From positions 50,968,774-51,032,773 of the forward strand of contig CM043942.1 in NCBI GenBank assembly GCA_014529385.2: a DNA stretch of 64,000 nucleotides. Direction: 5' to 3'. Below, piece after piece: positions 32,769 through 43,810 of the stretch. The notes below the pieces were generated by a model. It had not been told where the DNA came from, made no database searches, and saw nothing but the letters and a program-made list of their open reading frames with translations. Made by a program: the position numbers and the translations under genes. Position 1 is the first letter of the stretch. Each line of letters begins with the position of its first letter. The stretch is from Adiantum capillus-veneris (Eukaryota > Streptophyta > Polypodiopsida > Polypodiales > Pteridaceae).

Positions 32769-33905
32769 TGTGAGCGGGATGAAAACACACACAGCGCCTC
32801 TATAACGACCCGACACACACTCTTGGAATGATACACACACACACTATGGGGCACCACTCGGCTTACACAACACACCTGGCCGAGACAGGGAACACACCTC
32901 TGGAGTGAGAGGATAGAGACTATCCCCTTGCCCACTCCACACACACACACACACACACACCCAAAAACCTAAGCTCAAAAGAAGAGAATTTCTGATGTTT
33001 AGATACAATTGAGCTTGGGCCAACACCAATGGGGCAAATAGCTCACACAATATGGGTAAAAGATACCAGATACAATCACAAATTGGAGCAAAAGCTTTGC
33101 TCATAGGAGAAACTTACACAGCCAAAAAAGAAGAAAAAGAGTGAGGAATTTGGCAAAATGGATAGCGCCATCGCGTTCGAAACGGACCAAAACCCCAGTC
33201 TACAATGTCAAAGTGCTCAAATCCGACATCCGATGAGCAGTTTACGACCAAAACAGGCTCCAAAAACCCCAAAAACACACCTGCGGCTGTTCCTCCTCTC
33301 TTCTCCACGTTTTTTCTGGTCTTCTCTCTATTTTTCCAGTTCCCACACTTAGCTTTATTACTTGGGCACCCTTGGACTTTTAGATGACCTCAAACGGACC
33401 CCGAACAAGCCAAAAACTGACCTCGCAGTGCATAGTTGTCACCTTTTTGCATCATCCGCACACCTGGCACTCAGCTTTTCTCAATAATGCATCCTTCAAC
33501 CATGTGAAGTAGCCCCAAAAAGTGGTCCTCATGATGACCTTTCTGCATAATTATCACAAGAAAACACCCACGTCGTGTCCGTACTTCTCCGCGTGCAAGT
33601 ACTGACCCCATTCGACGTCCTGATGCCACTAGATGCCATCTGACGCACCTGCTTACCTCATGTCGTCGGCCCGCAGATAGCTGCCTCGAGAAGTTTTACA
33701 TGCTACCAACTCCTCCTTATTGTAGAAAAAACACACTGGTACTGATAATAGTGAAAATCGTTGCACTATGTACACCTTGTCCTACCTGTACACACGTGGG
33801 CCCCACGTAACCACCTGGCTATGGAAATTGGGCAATCCTTTATTCGATGCACCATGCATGTGTATGTACATATGCGCAATCCCTTGCTCCAAAAAACTCC
33901 TGACA
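32769..33905 (-). mobile_element. Element B 3' LTR (1137 bp)
   Basis: Read on the minus strand it runs TGTCAGGAG...GCTCACA, starting TG and ending CA. It matches 41648-42790 over its full length, with scattered substitutions, a few tens by eye. A (CA)n run near 32940-32960 differs in length. In this orientation it is the downstream LTR. Confidence 0.95.
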
Positions 33906-33926
33906 TAATTTGCCCATCCCCTAGCC
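33906..33926 (-). other. Element B polypurine tract region
   Basis: Minus-strand GGCTAGGGGATGGGCAAATT lies directly before LTR start TGTCAGG. A purine-rich tract here primes plus-strand DNA synthesis and fixes the element's orientation. Confidence 0.7.
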
Positions 33927-33933
33927 TACTAGA

Positions 33934-35847
33934 TCATTCATGATCAGCAGCAGCAAAAAGCGATATGAGACTCGCAGCGTCACAAGTCTCCTCATCCTTC
34001 ACCAACACTCCTTGATCCACATACAACTCATCTTGCTCCACCATCATTAACCTGGCATGATATAATTTAAGACGCAATCCATTTACCCTTGACTTATGTA
34101 GAATCCCATCCAGGTTAGCCAACTGATATGTATCATTTGGAAAACACTCCACTACCTTGAAAGGGCCTTCCCACTTAATCTGAAACTTCTTTTGGAAGGT
34201 GTTGTCCAGCTTACTGTTGTAACGCAAAACTAATTCATGCTTCTTGATACCCTTACTTTTGACCTTTTCATTTATCTTTGCCAAAGCCTTATCCTGCATC
34301 TGCCGATAATGCTCCAATGCGCTCATCCTATCCAACTGAACCTCCTGTAACTGTAAGAGCCTCTCTTTGAATGCATTACTAGATGGCCCAAGTAGCTTCT
34401 CTAGCATCTTTACTGCAGGCAAATCTACTTCCACAGACAATAGTGCTTCCTTTCCATATACCAAATGAAATGGAGTAAACCCTGTACCTGTCTTCACCGA
34501 AGTACGGTAAGCCCATAATGCACTAGGCAATTCCAAATCCCAATTCTTTCCTTGGTGCTCTGTCACTTTCGAAAGAATCTGTACCAACTCACCATTGAAT
34601 CTTTCATTTAAGCCATTACACTGTGGGTAATAAGGAGTGGTATGCTGGTGCCTAATCTTCATCTTTGCACATAAAAAATCTAGCAGTTTAGCTCTAAAGC
34701 CAGGCCCCTTATCGGAAAGTAGCTCCAGTGGCACCCCAAACTTGCAACATATTTCATCATACACAAATTTTGCCACATCCTTTGTAGTGATCTTTTTTAC
34801 TCCTATAGCCTCTGCCCATCTAGAGAGATAGTCCACTACAGTCAAAATATAGCTTTTGCCCCTACTTGTGATAGGTAACGGGCCTATTGCATCAATTCCC
34901 CACTTTTCAAACACATCAAACGCCATAATGGTTTTTCGTAGCTCTGGCTTCAACACTCTCTTCCCAAATGGTTGACACCTATTGCAAGACCTACACCAAT
35001 GGTGAACATCCTTGTGCAAACTAGGCCATACATACCCCTCTTGCAAAATCTTATGCAAGGTGATCTTTAGAGCAAAATGTCCACCACATGCGCCTTCATG
35101 ATTCTCTTCCAACACTCTGTAAAGCTCCTCCCACCAAGGTACACGTCTCAACACGAGATCAGCCCCTTTCATGTATAAGACATCACCAATCAATTTGTAC
35201 CTGTATGCTCTACGCACAAAACCATACTTCTTAGACTTCTGAATCTCCTTTGGAATGATTCCTGTTAGCAAAAACTCCTCTTCTTGAGCCAAACTTTCCC
35301 GGCCATGATAAAGAGGTAAAGTGGTCCTCAACACAAATAGCTCCCCAATCATGCCTTGAACTGCTTCATGTGCCTCTCCATTTAGAGCACGTTCAATGTG
35401 TCTGATGCTCCATGCTTCGAAATTTTTTAACAGGCCTTTAATTCTGAAGCACATTTCCTTCAATGAGGTGTTCTTGCTCTTCCATACACCCAACACTTGC
35501 TTCACCACTAACAAGGCATCACCTTTTATGCTCAACCTTCGAACCCCATGCTTCAAACAAATGTGTAGTCCGGCTTCCAGAGTAGCATATTCAGCCTCAT
35601 TGTTACTATGAGCATCCAATTTGAACCCTCTCTTGCATACTAGCTTCCCCTGTGGATCATAAAGTGCTATACCCCCTGAAGCTACATCATGGCTCTTTCT
35701 GTATGAACCATCAAAGAAAAACACATGTGCATTGCTGATCTGTGGAACTTCTTCAACTACCTTTCTCACCACCTCTTCCTTAACAATAAGGGGATTCTCC
35801 TTGTAGGTCAACAAATCAGCTAGGGTAGCCCTTGTACTATCTTCCAC
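33934..35847 (-). CDS. Element B archaeal-type RNase H and integrase (637 aa)
   Basis: One uninterrupted frame. Residues 40-165 form a second, archaeal-type RNase H (D46 in FFFDGS, E84 in NNEAEY, D110 in KGD; the fourth position is H160 in place of Asp). Residues 250-291 form the HHCC zinc finger (H250, H257, C288, C291). The integrase core has D319 (WGIDAIG), D379 (LLSDKG) and E415 (NGLNERF), spaced DD35E. A C-terminal YNSKLDN...WEGPF and LDG...VNGLRLK segment follows. Two RNase H domains mark the Tat (Ogre/Retand) lineage of plant gypsy elements. No chromodomain is seen. The frame looks intact, but the upstream reverse transcriptase is broken. Confidence 0.9.
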   Translation of the reverse strand: MEDSTRATLADLLTYKENPLIVKEEVVRKVVEEVPQISNAHVFFFDGSYRKSHDVASGGIALYDPQGKLVCKRGFKLDAHSNNEAEYATLEAGLHICLKHGVRRLSIKGDALLVVKQVLGVWKSKNTSLKEMCFRIKGLLKNFEAWSIRHIERALNGEAHEAVQGMIGELFVLRTTLPLYHGRESLAQEEEFLLTGIIPKEIQKSKKYGFVRRAYRYKLIGDVLYMKGADLVLRRVPWWEELYRVLEENHEGACGGHFALKITLHKILQEGYVWPSLHKDVHHWCRSCNRCQPFGKRVLKPELRKTIMAFDVFEKWGIDAIGPLPITSRGKSYILTVVDYLSRWAEAIGVKKITTKDVAKFVYDEICCKFGVPLELLSDKGPGFRAKLLDFLCAKMKIRHQHTTPYYPQCNGLNERFNGELVQILSKVTEHQGKNWDLELPSALWAYRTSVKTGTGFTPFHLVYGKEALLSVEVDLPAVKMLEKLLGPSSNAFKERLLQLQEVQLDRMSALEHYRQMQDKALAKINEKVKSKGIKKHELVLRYNSKLDNTFQKKFQIKWEGPFKVVECFPNDTYQLANLDGILHKSRVNGLRLKLYHARLMMVEQDELYVDQGVLVKDEETCDAASLISLFAAADHE

Positions 35848-35963
35848 TAGAAAGAGAACTCAAACTCTTGCAGCTCAATTACCCATTTCTTCACCACATT
35901 TGACATGTTAGTGCCATTAATTAACTGTGGCAAAAAGGCATAACTCGTCAAGAAAACAAAAGG

Positions 35964-36470
35964 TCATGGTAGCAAGTAATGACGAAATCGTTGGCAAGAA
36001 AATATTACACTAGCCATCACTAGCTCTACTTCCGAGAACTTTCTCTCCGCTACCAACTTCACTCGGCTTGCACAATACACTGGCCTCATATAATGGCTGC
36101 CCTTCCCCTTTTGCAATAGCATGGCTCCAATGGAATCATCCCCTACTGAGGGATTTACATAAAAAACTTTCTCCCAATCAGGAGCCTGCATGGCTGACAA
36201 CCCCCCTAACACCTCTTCCACCTCTTGAAACACTTGTCATCCCATTGCAATGGATCATGCTTTGCCACTTGTTGTAATGGATAAAGAATCTGAGAAGACA
36301 ATGGAAAAACCTTGCCATGTACTTCACTTTTTGTATAAAGGTTGCCAATTGCTTCGTACTCGTAGGTGATGGAAGAAGAATAATAGACTTAACCTTGTCT
36401 GGATCAGCCTCAATGCCATTTCTGACACCATGTGGCCCAATAACTTCACCCTTGGCTGTGCTAGATGACA
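35964..36470 (-). pseudogene. Element B gypsy RNase H
   Basis: Reads KVFYVNPSVGDDSIGAMLLQ and YMRPVYCASRVKLVAERKF, then VMASVIFSCQRFRHYLL. This is the ordinary gypsy RNase H. It follows the reverse transcriptase after frame breaks near 36330 and 36233. A second RNase H follows in the next ORF. Confidence 0.75.
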
Positions 36471-37031
36471 TTTCTTTGGATTTAGTTGTCCTCTACATTC
36501 ATCATATCGAGCCAATACCATCTGCAGCTTCTCATGGTGTTCAGCCCTACTGCTATAAACACAGAAGTCATCCATAAAAGCTTTAACACAACTACCAATG
36601 AATGGTTCCAACACCCAATTTGCTCTCTCTTGATAGAAGGAAGGTCCATTTGACAACCCAAATGGCAATACTGTGTAGCAATAGCAGCCCCATGGCGTAA
36701 TAAAAATGGTCTTTGTGCGGTCTTTAAGAGCAATCTTCAATTGAAAATAGCTTGAAAAACCATCACACACACTGTACCTCTCATAACCTACCACTGAATC
36801 CAAGATCTGATCGATGAATGGAAGAGGATATGGGTTCTTCTTAGTGGCTGCGTTTAAGGGTTTAAAATCTACAAAAATTCTCCACTTCCCATCCTTCTTT
36901 GGACTGACTACAACTGGACTCACCCATTCTGTGGTCTCCACAGGGACTATGACCCTGCCTTCAATAACTTGTCCACCTCTTCTCGCAAGGCTTCCATTTT
37001 CTCTTGACCCATACTTCTTAGCCTTTGTCAC
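36324..37031 (-). pseudogene. Element B reverse transcriptase
   Basis: Motifs in order: VIVPVETTEWVSPVVVSPKK (start block), DGKWRIFVDFKPLN (first catalytic Asp), LPFGLSNGPSFYQE, and AFMDDFCVYSS (catalytic YxDD-type box, here FMDD). It is about 235 codons and ends in a frameshift near 36330. Core motifs are retained. Confidence 0.85.
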
Positions 37032-37384
37032 ACTGGCTTAGCACCTTCTTTCAGCTCTATATGCATCTCTTCACCCTTGAACCCTCTGATCTCTTCATAT
37101 GAAGTAATGAACAAATCAAGAAAACTAGCAAGCATGTGCAAATATATCTCCTTCTCCATATTTGAGAGGTCTCCACTGATCATTTGTGTCATCAATTCCT
37201 GCTTCTTTGACAACTCAAACTTGGTTTGCATTAGCCCTTCAATCACTTCATAAGGCTCTTCACTTTCATCTTCAACCTCATTCGCAAATGCAACTAAACC
37301 AAACTCCTGGATTTCTTTGTCCATCAAAAGAAATGCAACATCAGCATCCTCATCACTGTTGGTAGTGCTATCAATGTCCCTCAT
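37028..37384 (-). pseudogene. Element B spacer between protease and reverse transcriptase
   Basis: A 118-codon acidic frame (FANEVEDESEEPYEVIEG, KGEEMHIELKEGAKPV). It overlaps the start of the reverse-transcriptase frame. A stretch just ahead of the RT is commonly charged in gypsy elements. I recognise no domain. Confidence 0.5.
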
Positions 37385-37448
37385 CTGTCAAGACCGTGGA
37401 AGAGTCTTCATCACTAGACTCATCCTCATCTTCATAAAGCTCCTCTAA

Positions 37449-37943
37449 TCATTTCCTTGTGTCCATATTATAAAGCTTCTTGGTACCTGTCTTTCCATAG
37501 AGGCTAATCGTACCATGTCGCCAATCTTGAACAGCTCCCACTGCACGTAACCATAGTCTACCCAGTATAATAGGATATGCTCCCAACCCTGTTGGCATCA
37601 CATGAAAATCAACCACTGCCTTTGCATCATATGCCTCCACTTCTAAGCTCTTTACAACACCCAAGCATTTTACTTTTTGATGGTTTGCCAATCTGATCCG
37701 AAAACCTGACACCCCAGCCACTGTGAGACCCATCTTCTCAACACATGAGTGTGTTATGACGCATATTTGGGCTCCGCCATCCACATAACCTTGTCCCAAA
37801 TTTTTCCTTTTATGCCACACATCTACTATTGGAAAAATGTCTGGTAGCTCATCCATTGCCAACACCTTTACTGAACCTCTCTCTGGCTCTTTCTCCATTG
37901 GGTTAACCATCCTCTTCCACTGTCGCTTTAGCTTAGGCACCAT
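37449..37943 (-). pseudogene. Element B retropepsin (DGGA active site)
   Basis: The 164-codon frame has GYVDGGAQICVITHSCVEKM, then VDFHVMPTGLGAYPIILGRL and AVQDWRHGTISLY: the gypsy protease fold. The catalytic box is D-G-G-A in place of D-S/T-G-A, the same substitution as in the unrelated-looking protease at 15940. Confidence 0.8.
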
Positions 37944-37945
37944 CT

Positions 37946-38350
37946 CTATAAGCTGCCCAAAAGTAACATCTGCCTTCCTGTCGTTAGATCCTCCTTCAAG
38001 TCATAGCTTAATTGCCCATCCCCTAGTGGAAAATCTGAAACATGAAACTTTCGACGAGCTCTCCTTTTCCTCTTGGCCTTGACATCCTCGCCTTCATGGC
38101 TCTTTCCTTTCTTCTTACTAGGACCTGGGGCACTTCTTCCTTCCTTATCCTCTGTGGTCATCTTCCCAATAGGCATCACTAATGTATCCTCTAGCTTTGA
38201 TGCCTTCTCCAAGGTGACTACACTTAGCACTTTTGTCTTTCCCTTTTCCTCTTGGCTTAATCCACTGGTTCCTTCATCTCCCTTAATCTCGATGCCAAAA
38301 TCATTTGACCTAGTTAACACCTGTCTTGGCAATGGATACATGTCTCCCCC
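37946..38350 (-). pseudogene. Element B Gag C-terminal remnant
   Basis: A Lys/Arg-rich minus-strand frame (KKKGKSHEGEDVKAKRKRRA) ending at the protease. No capsid core or knuckle is present. Upstream is the copia LTR, so the front of Gag was replaced or lost. Confidence 0.5.
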
Positions 38351-38354
38351 CATC

Positions 38355-38570
38355 TGAAGTCGCGGAGCGGAGCGTGGGTCGACTCTCTCTCTCACACACA
38401 CACACAGCTTACACAGTACACAGTACACAGAGATCTGTTAGAAGGGTTATCTCCCAATTCCTTAGTATTCACAAAGAATATGTTAGTATACACAAAGAGT
38501 TAGAGGTAAGTGAGTTAGGCGGGCGGCCGACCATATCCGCATAAGAGGCCACTTGGCTTTAATCCCAACA
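38355..38570 (-). mobile_element. Short copia 3' LTR (216 bp)
   Basis: On the minus strand it starts TGTTGGGATTAAAGCC directly after the copia polypurine tract GTGGGAGGGT (38580-38571), and ends about CGCGACTTCA. The sequence has the TG...CA form. No second LTR is in the window, so the copia copy is 5'-truncated. Confidence 0.65.
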
Positions 38571-41100
38571 ACCCTCCCACTTAAAGTCCAATGTGGCACT
38601 TTAAGTAACTGTAAATCTATGAACATAAATGTACAAAGATTTACATGGCTGCCATCTATCCAATGCCCAAAACTCACGACAATGCACAAAGCCCTCTCCT
38701 GGAAGTCCTTTGTGAGTAGATCAGCAGGATTGTCCTTGTGTGGATCTTCAGCAGTTGTATCTGCTTGTCTTCAAGTACTTCCCTAATGAAGTGATACTTC
38801 ACATCAATATGCTTAGTCTTCGAATGGAACACTGGATTCTTTGCCAATTGTATAGCACTTTGACTATCACAATATAACTCTGGCATATCTGCATGATTCC
38901 CAAGTCTGCAACCAATCTACCAAGCCAAATAGCTTCTTTGCATGCCTCATTTGCTGCAACATACTCAGTTCTGTAGACTGCGTAACACAATCTTGTAGAT
39001 GAGATCGCCATGATATGGCACCTCCAGCCAATGTAAAGAATAGCCTGATGTAGATCTCCTCTTATCCAAGTCTCCTGCTAATCTGAGTCAGTGTATCCTC
39101 TGACACTCAACCTGACTACCATAGCATATGCACATACTCTTTGTATGTTTTAAGTATCTTGATACCTTTCACTGCCTCCAATCTTGCCGGGATTTGACAT
39201 ATATCTGCTAACCACTCCCACTGCAAATGCATATCCGACTGTAGCAATCATTGCATACATCAAACTACCCACTGCAGACGCATATGGAATCTTATCCATT
39301 TCAGCCTTTTCTTCCTCAGACACAGGACAATCTTGTTTGCTAAGTTTCACATGGTGGCAATGGAACACTCAATGCCTTTCCCTTCTCCATATTGAAACGT
39401 TGCAAAACCTTGTCAATATACTCTGTTTGAATAACCAAATCACTTCTTTGATCTGTCTCTCTGAATGCGCATACCAAGTATATGACTTGCCTCACCCATG
39501 TCTTTCATGTCAAACGATTTTGCCATCTTTGACTTCAAAGCTGAAATTTCTTCCAAGTGTTGCCACAATCAACATGTCATCCACATACAAATAAGGATCA
39601 GCCAACTGCCATCCTTAGCCTTCGTATATAGACAGTGATCGAACTCACTACGTTTGTAGCCTTGAGAAACATAAACTGTGGAACTTATGGTACCATGCCC
39701 TCGGTGATTGTTTTAACCATAAAGACTCTTTAACAACTGGCATACCAAATGTTCCATGCCTTTCTCAACAAACCCTCTGCTGCTGCATGTAAATTTCCAC
39801 ATCTAAATCACCATCAAGAACGCTGTCTTGACTCCATTTGGTGCAACACCAAATCCAATATAGCAACCAATGCAAGAAAGCATCTAATGTAGTCATCTTG
39901 ACCACTGGAGAGAAGACTTCATCAAAGTCAATGCCTTGTTCTTGCTTAAAGCCCTTGGCAACAAGCCTTGCTTTGTACTTGGCTGACTATCATGAGCGGT
40001 GAACTTATACCTGTAAACCCATTTACAAGGTAGAGCCTTTTTGCCCTGTGGTAATTTAACCAACTTCCATGTCTGTTTTTTATGCAGAGCTGTCATCTCT
40101 GACTGCATGGCCAACTGCCATTTTTTCGAGTCAACCACTTGTAATGCTTCCTGTAACAAGATGGTTCTCCGCAATCTGTAAGCATGACATAATTTTAGAG
40201 ATGGCACATAACGATCAGGTGGTTTGGAGACACGCTCAGAACGTCTCACCACAACTGATTCTGCCTCTCTAGCCACTATAGGCTGTTCCTGAGCCTGACA
40301 TGCTGTCTTGATGTGCTAGCACTAGGTCCATCTTCCCTGAAGACAACTCTTCTGATCTCCTCTGTCTTCTCTGGCTTAGCGTGAAACTGGCTTAATTGAA
40401 ATGCACATCATTGCTACGAATAAGCTTTCTGGACTCAGGATCCCAAAGCCGGTAACCCATCTCGCCCGATTCTCCGTAGCCAAGAAATATACACTTCTTG
40501 CTCTTTGGTTCTAACATATTTCTGAACTCCTTAGAATATGGCTATAAGCTTCACAACCAAAGACTCTGAGATGCTATACGAAGGTGCCTTGCCTGTCCAT
40601 AGCATCTCGGCCACTGCACTCTTATCCAGAACCCTACTAGGAGACCTGTTGATCAAATGGACTGCTGTAACTGCTTCCGCCCAAAATCCATCAGGCAACT
40701 CAGCATTTGACAACATGCTTCTGACCTTCTCTGTATGGTCCTATTCATACGTTTGCAACCCCATTCTGTGAAGGATTATATGGTGCAGTAAGTTCCCGCT
40801 TAATCCCTTTTTCTTGACAAAAGTCTTGAAAAGCTTTGAAACGTACTCTCCACCATTGTCAGTTCTCAAGCACTTCAGCTTCTGACCACTCTGATTCTCC
40901 ACCAGCTGCAAGAATGTCTTAAAGACCTTGAGCACCTCATCCTTGTGCTTCGAGAAGTAAACCCATACTTTGCGAGAATAGTCATCTATGAATGTACAAA
41001 AGTACGTTGCTCCCCCTAGTGACAAACTAGGCATTGGTCCGCATAGATCACTGTGTACAAGAGCTAACCGTTCGTCCCTACGATTCCTCTTTGGTCAACA
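38571..41100 (-). pseudogene. Ty1/copia polyprotein remnant inside element B
   Basis: Minus-strand order from high to low coordinates: integrase (ERLALVHSDLCGPMPSLS, TFIDDYSRKVWVYF, CLRTDNGGEY), integrase end (LPDGFWAEAVTAVHLINRSP), reverse transcriptase start (LHKKQTWKLVKLP), catalytic YVDD near 39577-39588, YASAVGSLMYAM, and RNase H (YCDSQSAIQLAKNPVFH, TKHIDVKYHFIRE). This is the copia gene order (integrase before reverse transcriptase). The Gag and protease are missing. Many stops and frameshifts make it dead. Confidence 0.9.
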
Positions 41101-41621
41101 ATAGAACTCGAGCATCAAATAGGACTCACTAGTACATAGCCTATGGCGAGTTCACGAAAAGGGTGCTCCATCTACCTGTATCACCGAAAGGATCTCCACA
41201 TTTGAGAATCCCCCAGCTCAATAAAACCTCACGCTATCGACCCTCACACGAAGGCTAATGCAAATCGCGTATAGTCAAGTCTTAGAAATGACTATCTTCC
41301 AGACCAAGTCTCAGAAATGGCTGAGAATGCCAAATAAGACCATATATGGCTCCACAAAGGCGTACCATGGCAGTTTCCACAAGTAACGTACAATCCAACA
41401 GACAATGCGCTCAAACAGGTGCCAAGTGATGCATACCCACAACAACTGCAAGTGACACCAATGCTAGTATATCACTGTACTCCAGCTACTTGTACCTGTG
41501 TGAATCACCTATACCTGTACCTGTCCCTGTAACCTATAACCTGTAACCTGTAATCTGCAACCTGTAACCTATAATCCCGAATCTCGAAACTTGAAGCTCG
41601 AAGCAGAAGGTACTCGAAGAA
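41101..41621 (-). other. Element B 5' leader
   Basis: About 520 bases between the copia fragment and the primer site. Near the primer site the minus strand has a run of short units based on taggttacaggt (about 41525-41580). No open frame is supported. Confidence 0.5.
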
Positions 41622-41641
41622 GATCCTCCGTGGGGGCGCCA
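41622..41641 (-). other. Element B primer-binding site
   Basis: Minus-strand TGGCGCCCCCACGG lies 6 bases after the 5' LTR end. TGGCGCC sites are typical of plant gypsy elements of this lineage. It confirms that the minus-strand gypsy, not the copia element, owns the LTRs. Confidence 0.75.
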
Positions 41642-41647
41642 AAAGAA

Positions 41648-42790
41648 TGTGAGCGGGATGAAAACACACACAGCGCCTCTATAATGACCCGACACACACT
41701 CTTGGAATGATACACGCACACACACTATGGGGCACCACTCGGCTTACACAACACACCTGGCCGAGACAGGGAACACACCTCTGGAGTGAGAGGAGAGGGA
41801 CTATCCATTTGCCCACTCTACACAAACACACACACACACACACACCCAAAAAACTCAGCTCAAAAGAGGAGAATTTCTGATGTTTAGATACAATTGAGCT
41901 TAGGCCAACACAAATGGGGCAAATAGCTCACACAATATGGGTAAAAGATACCATATACAATCACAAATTGGAGCAGAAGCTTCGCTCATAGGAGAAACTT
42001 ACACAGCCAAAACAACAAAAAAAGAGTGAGGAATTTGGCAAAATAAACATCGCCATCGCGTCCGAAACGGCCCAAAACCCCAGTCCACAATGTCAAAGTG
42101 CTCAAATCCGACATCGCATGAGCAGTTTACGACCAAAATAGGCTCCAAAAACCCCAAAAACACACCTGCAGCTGTTCCTTCTCTCTTCTCCACGTTTTTT
42201 CTGGTCTTCTCTCTGTTTTTTCAGTTCCCACACTTAGCTTTATTACTTGGGCACCCTTGGACTGTTAGATGACCTCAAACGGACCCCGAACAGGCCAAAA
42301 ACTGACCTCGCAGTGCATAGTTGTCACCTTTTTGCATCATCCGCACACCTGGCACTCAGCTTTTCTCAATAATGCATCCCGCAACCACGTGAAGTAGCCC
42401 CAAAAATTGTTCCTCATGATGACCTTTCTGCATAAGTATCACAAGAAAACACCCACGTCGTGTCCGTACTTCTCCGCATGCAAGTACTGACCCCATTCGA
42501 CATCCTGACGCCACTAGATGCCATCTGACGCACCTGCTTACCTCATGTCGTCGGCCCGCGGATAGCTTCCTCGAGAAGTTTTATGCGCTACAAACTCCTC
42601 CTTATTGTAGAAAAAACACACTGGTACTGATAATATTGAAAATCGTTGCACTATGTATACCCTGCCCTACCTGTACACACGTGGGCCCCACGTAACCACG
42701 TGGCTATGGAAATTGGGAAATCCTTTATTCGATGCACCATGCATGTGTATGTACATATGCGCAATCCCTTGCTTCAAAAAACTCCTAACA
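41648..42790 (-). mobile_element. Element B 5' LTR (1143 bp)
   Basis: Partner of 32769-33905. On the minus strand it starts TGTTAGGAG and ends GCTCACA. The low divergence from its partner makes element B the youngest LTR element in the window. Confidence 0.95.
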
Positions 42791-42794
42791 ACGT
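42791..42794. other. Target-site duplication of element B, right copy
   Basis: ACGT directly after the LTR, matching 32765-32768. A 5-bp duplication is more usual for this class; only four bases match here. Confidence 0.75.
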
Positions 42795-43800
42795 TTGGTC
42801 TTTATGAATATCTTGTCTTGCCTTTTGGCTTCACAAATGCTCCGGCTACCTTCAATCGCTTAATGTAGAATTTTTTTAGATCCCACTGTAAGTTTACTAG
42901 AGTGTTCTTTGATGATATTATCATCTAATCCAATTATCTTGAGGAGCATAAGAACCACCTCCAAGTAATCTTTTAAGTTTTGAGAGAGAATATACTTTTC
43001 ATTAATCAAAAGAAGAGTAACTTTTTCTTGCAAGAGATTCAATACTTTGGCCATATTATCTCTCAAAATGGTATCCAAATGGATCCAACAAAGTTGGAGG
43101 CAATAAAAGCATGGCCTGATCCAAGGAATCTACATGAGTTGCAAATCTTTATTGGTGTGTGTGCATACAATAAATGCTTCATAGAAAAATTATCATAAAT
43201 AGCGGGAGCATTACATGACTTAACAAAAAAGAAGCTAACCTCTTAACCTGTGCTTTACTGAATCTCTCAAAACCATTTGAGGTCCAATGTGATGCTTGTG
43301 GAGATTGCTTTGGAGCAGTCTTGCTTCAAAAAGGGCATGCCATAGCATACGAGAGTCGAAGATTCAATTCCGATGAGTGAGTATTGGGCATATACAAAAA
43401 GAAGCTACTAGCTATTCTACATGCCATAAACACATGGAAGCATATCTTCTGGAGATTCCATTCATCCTATGAACGGTCACCAAAGCCTTAAGTACTTTAT
43501 GATGCAAACCAAGATTTTCAATAAACAAATGAGATGGGAAAATTTTCTTTTGCAATTTAACTTTCATATTGCTCACATTGCTGGCAAGCACAAATTACAA
43601 TCATGTGACTGATGCACTATCACAATAACCAAGGGCAAATGCAGTGTCTATAGCAACTCACAATGATCTATCTTTCATGATAGATGAGTATGCTAATGAT
43701 CCCAATTTCAAAGATATAATTTCAGCCCCTGCATTAGGGAAGAAAGAGGAACCATTCACCTTGCAGGATGGTTATCTTCTCTATGGCAATATGCTATGAG
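42795..43800 (+). pseudogene. Element A reverse transcriptase (second half) and RNase H
   Basis: Picks up the split reverse transcriptase: FGLYEYLVLPFGFTNAPATF, VFFDDIII (YxDD box with Phe for Tyr), QKKSNFFLQEIQYFGHIISQ, then RNase H blocks LSKPFEVQCDACGDCF and KGHAIAYESRRFN and LLAILHAINTW. After stops come HIAHIAGKHN and FTLQDGYLLYGN. Many stops. Matches the RNase H scrap at 660-870. Confidence 0.85.
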
Positions 43801-43810
43801 TTACTAGCTC

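Noticed and set aside
32769-42790. Copia element as the owner of the 1.14-kb LTRs
   Set aside because: The TGGCGCC primer site and the polypurine tract flank the gypsy order, and the copia remnant has its own short LTR and polypurine tract at 38355-38580.
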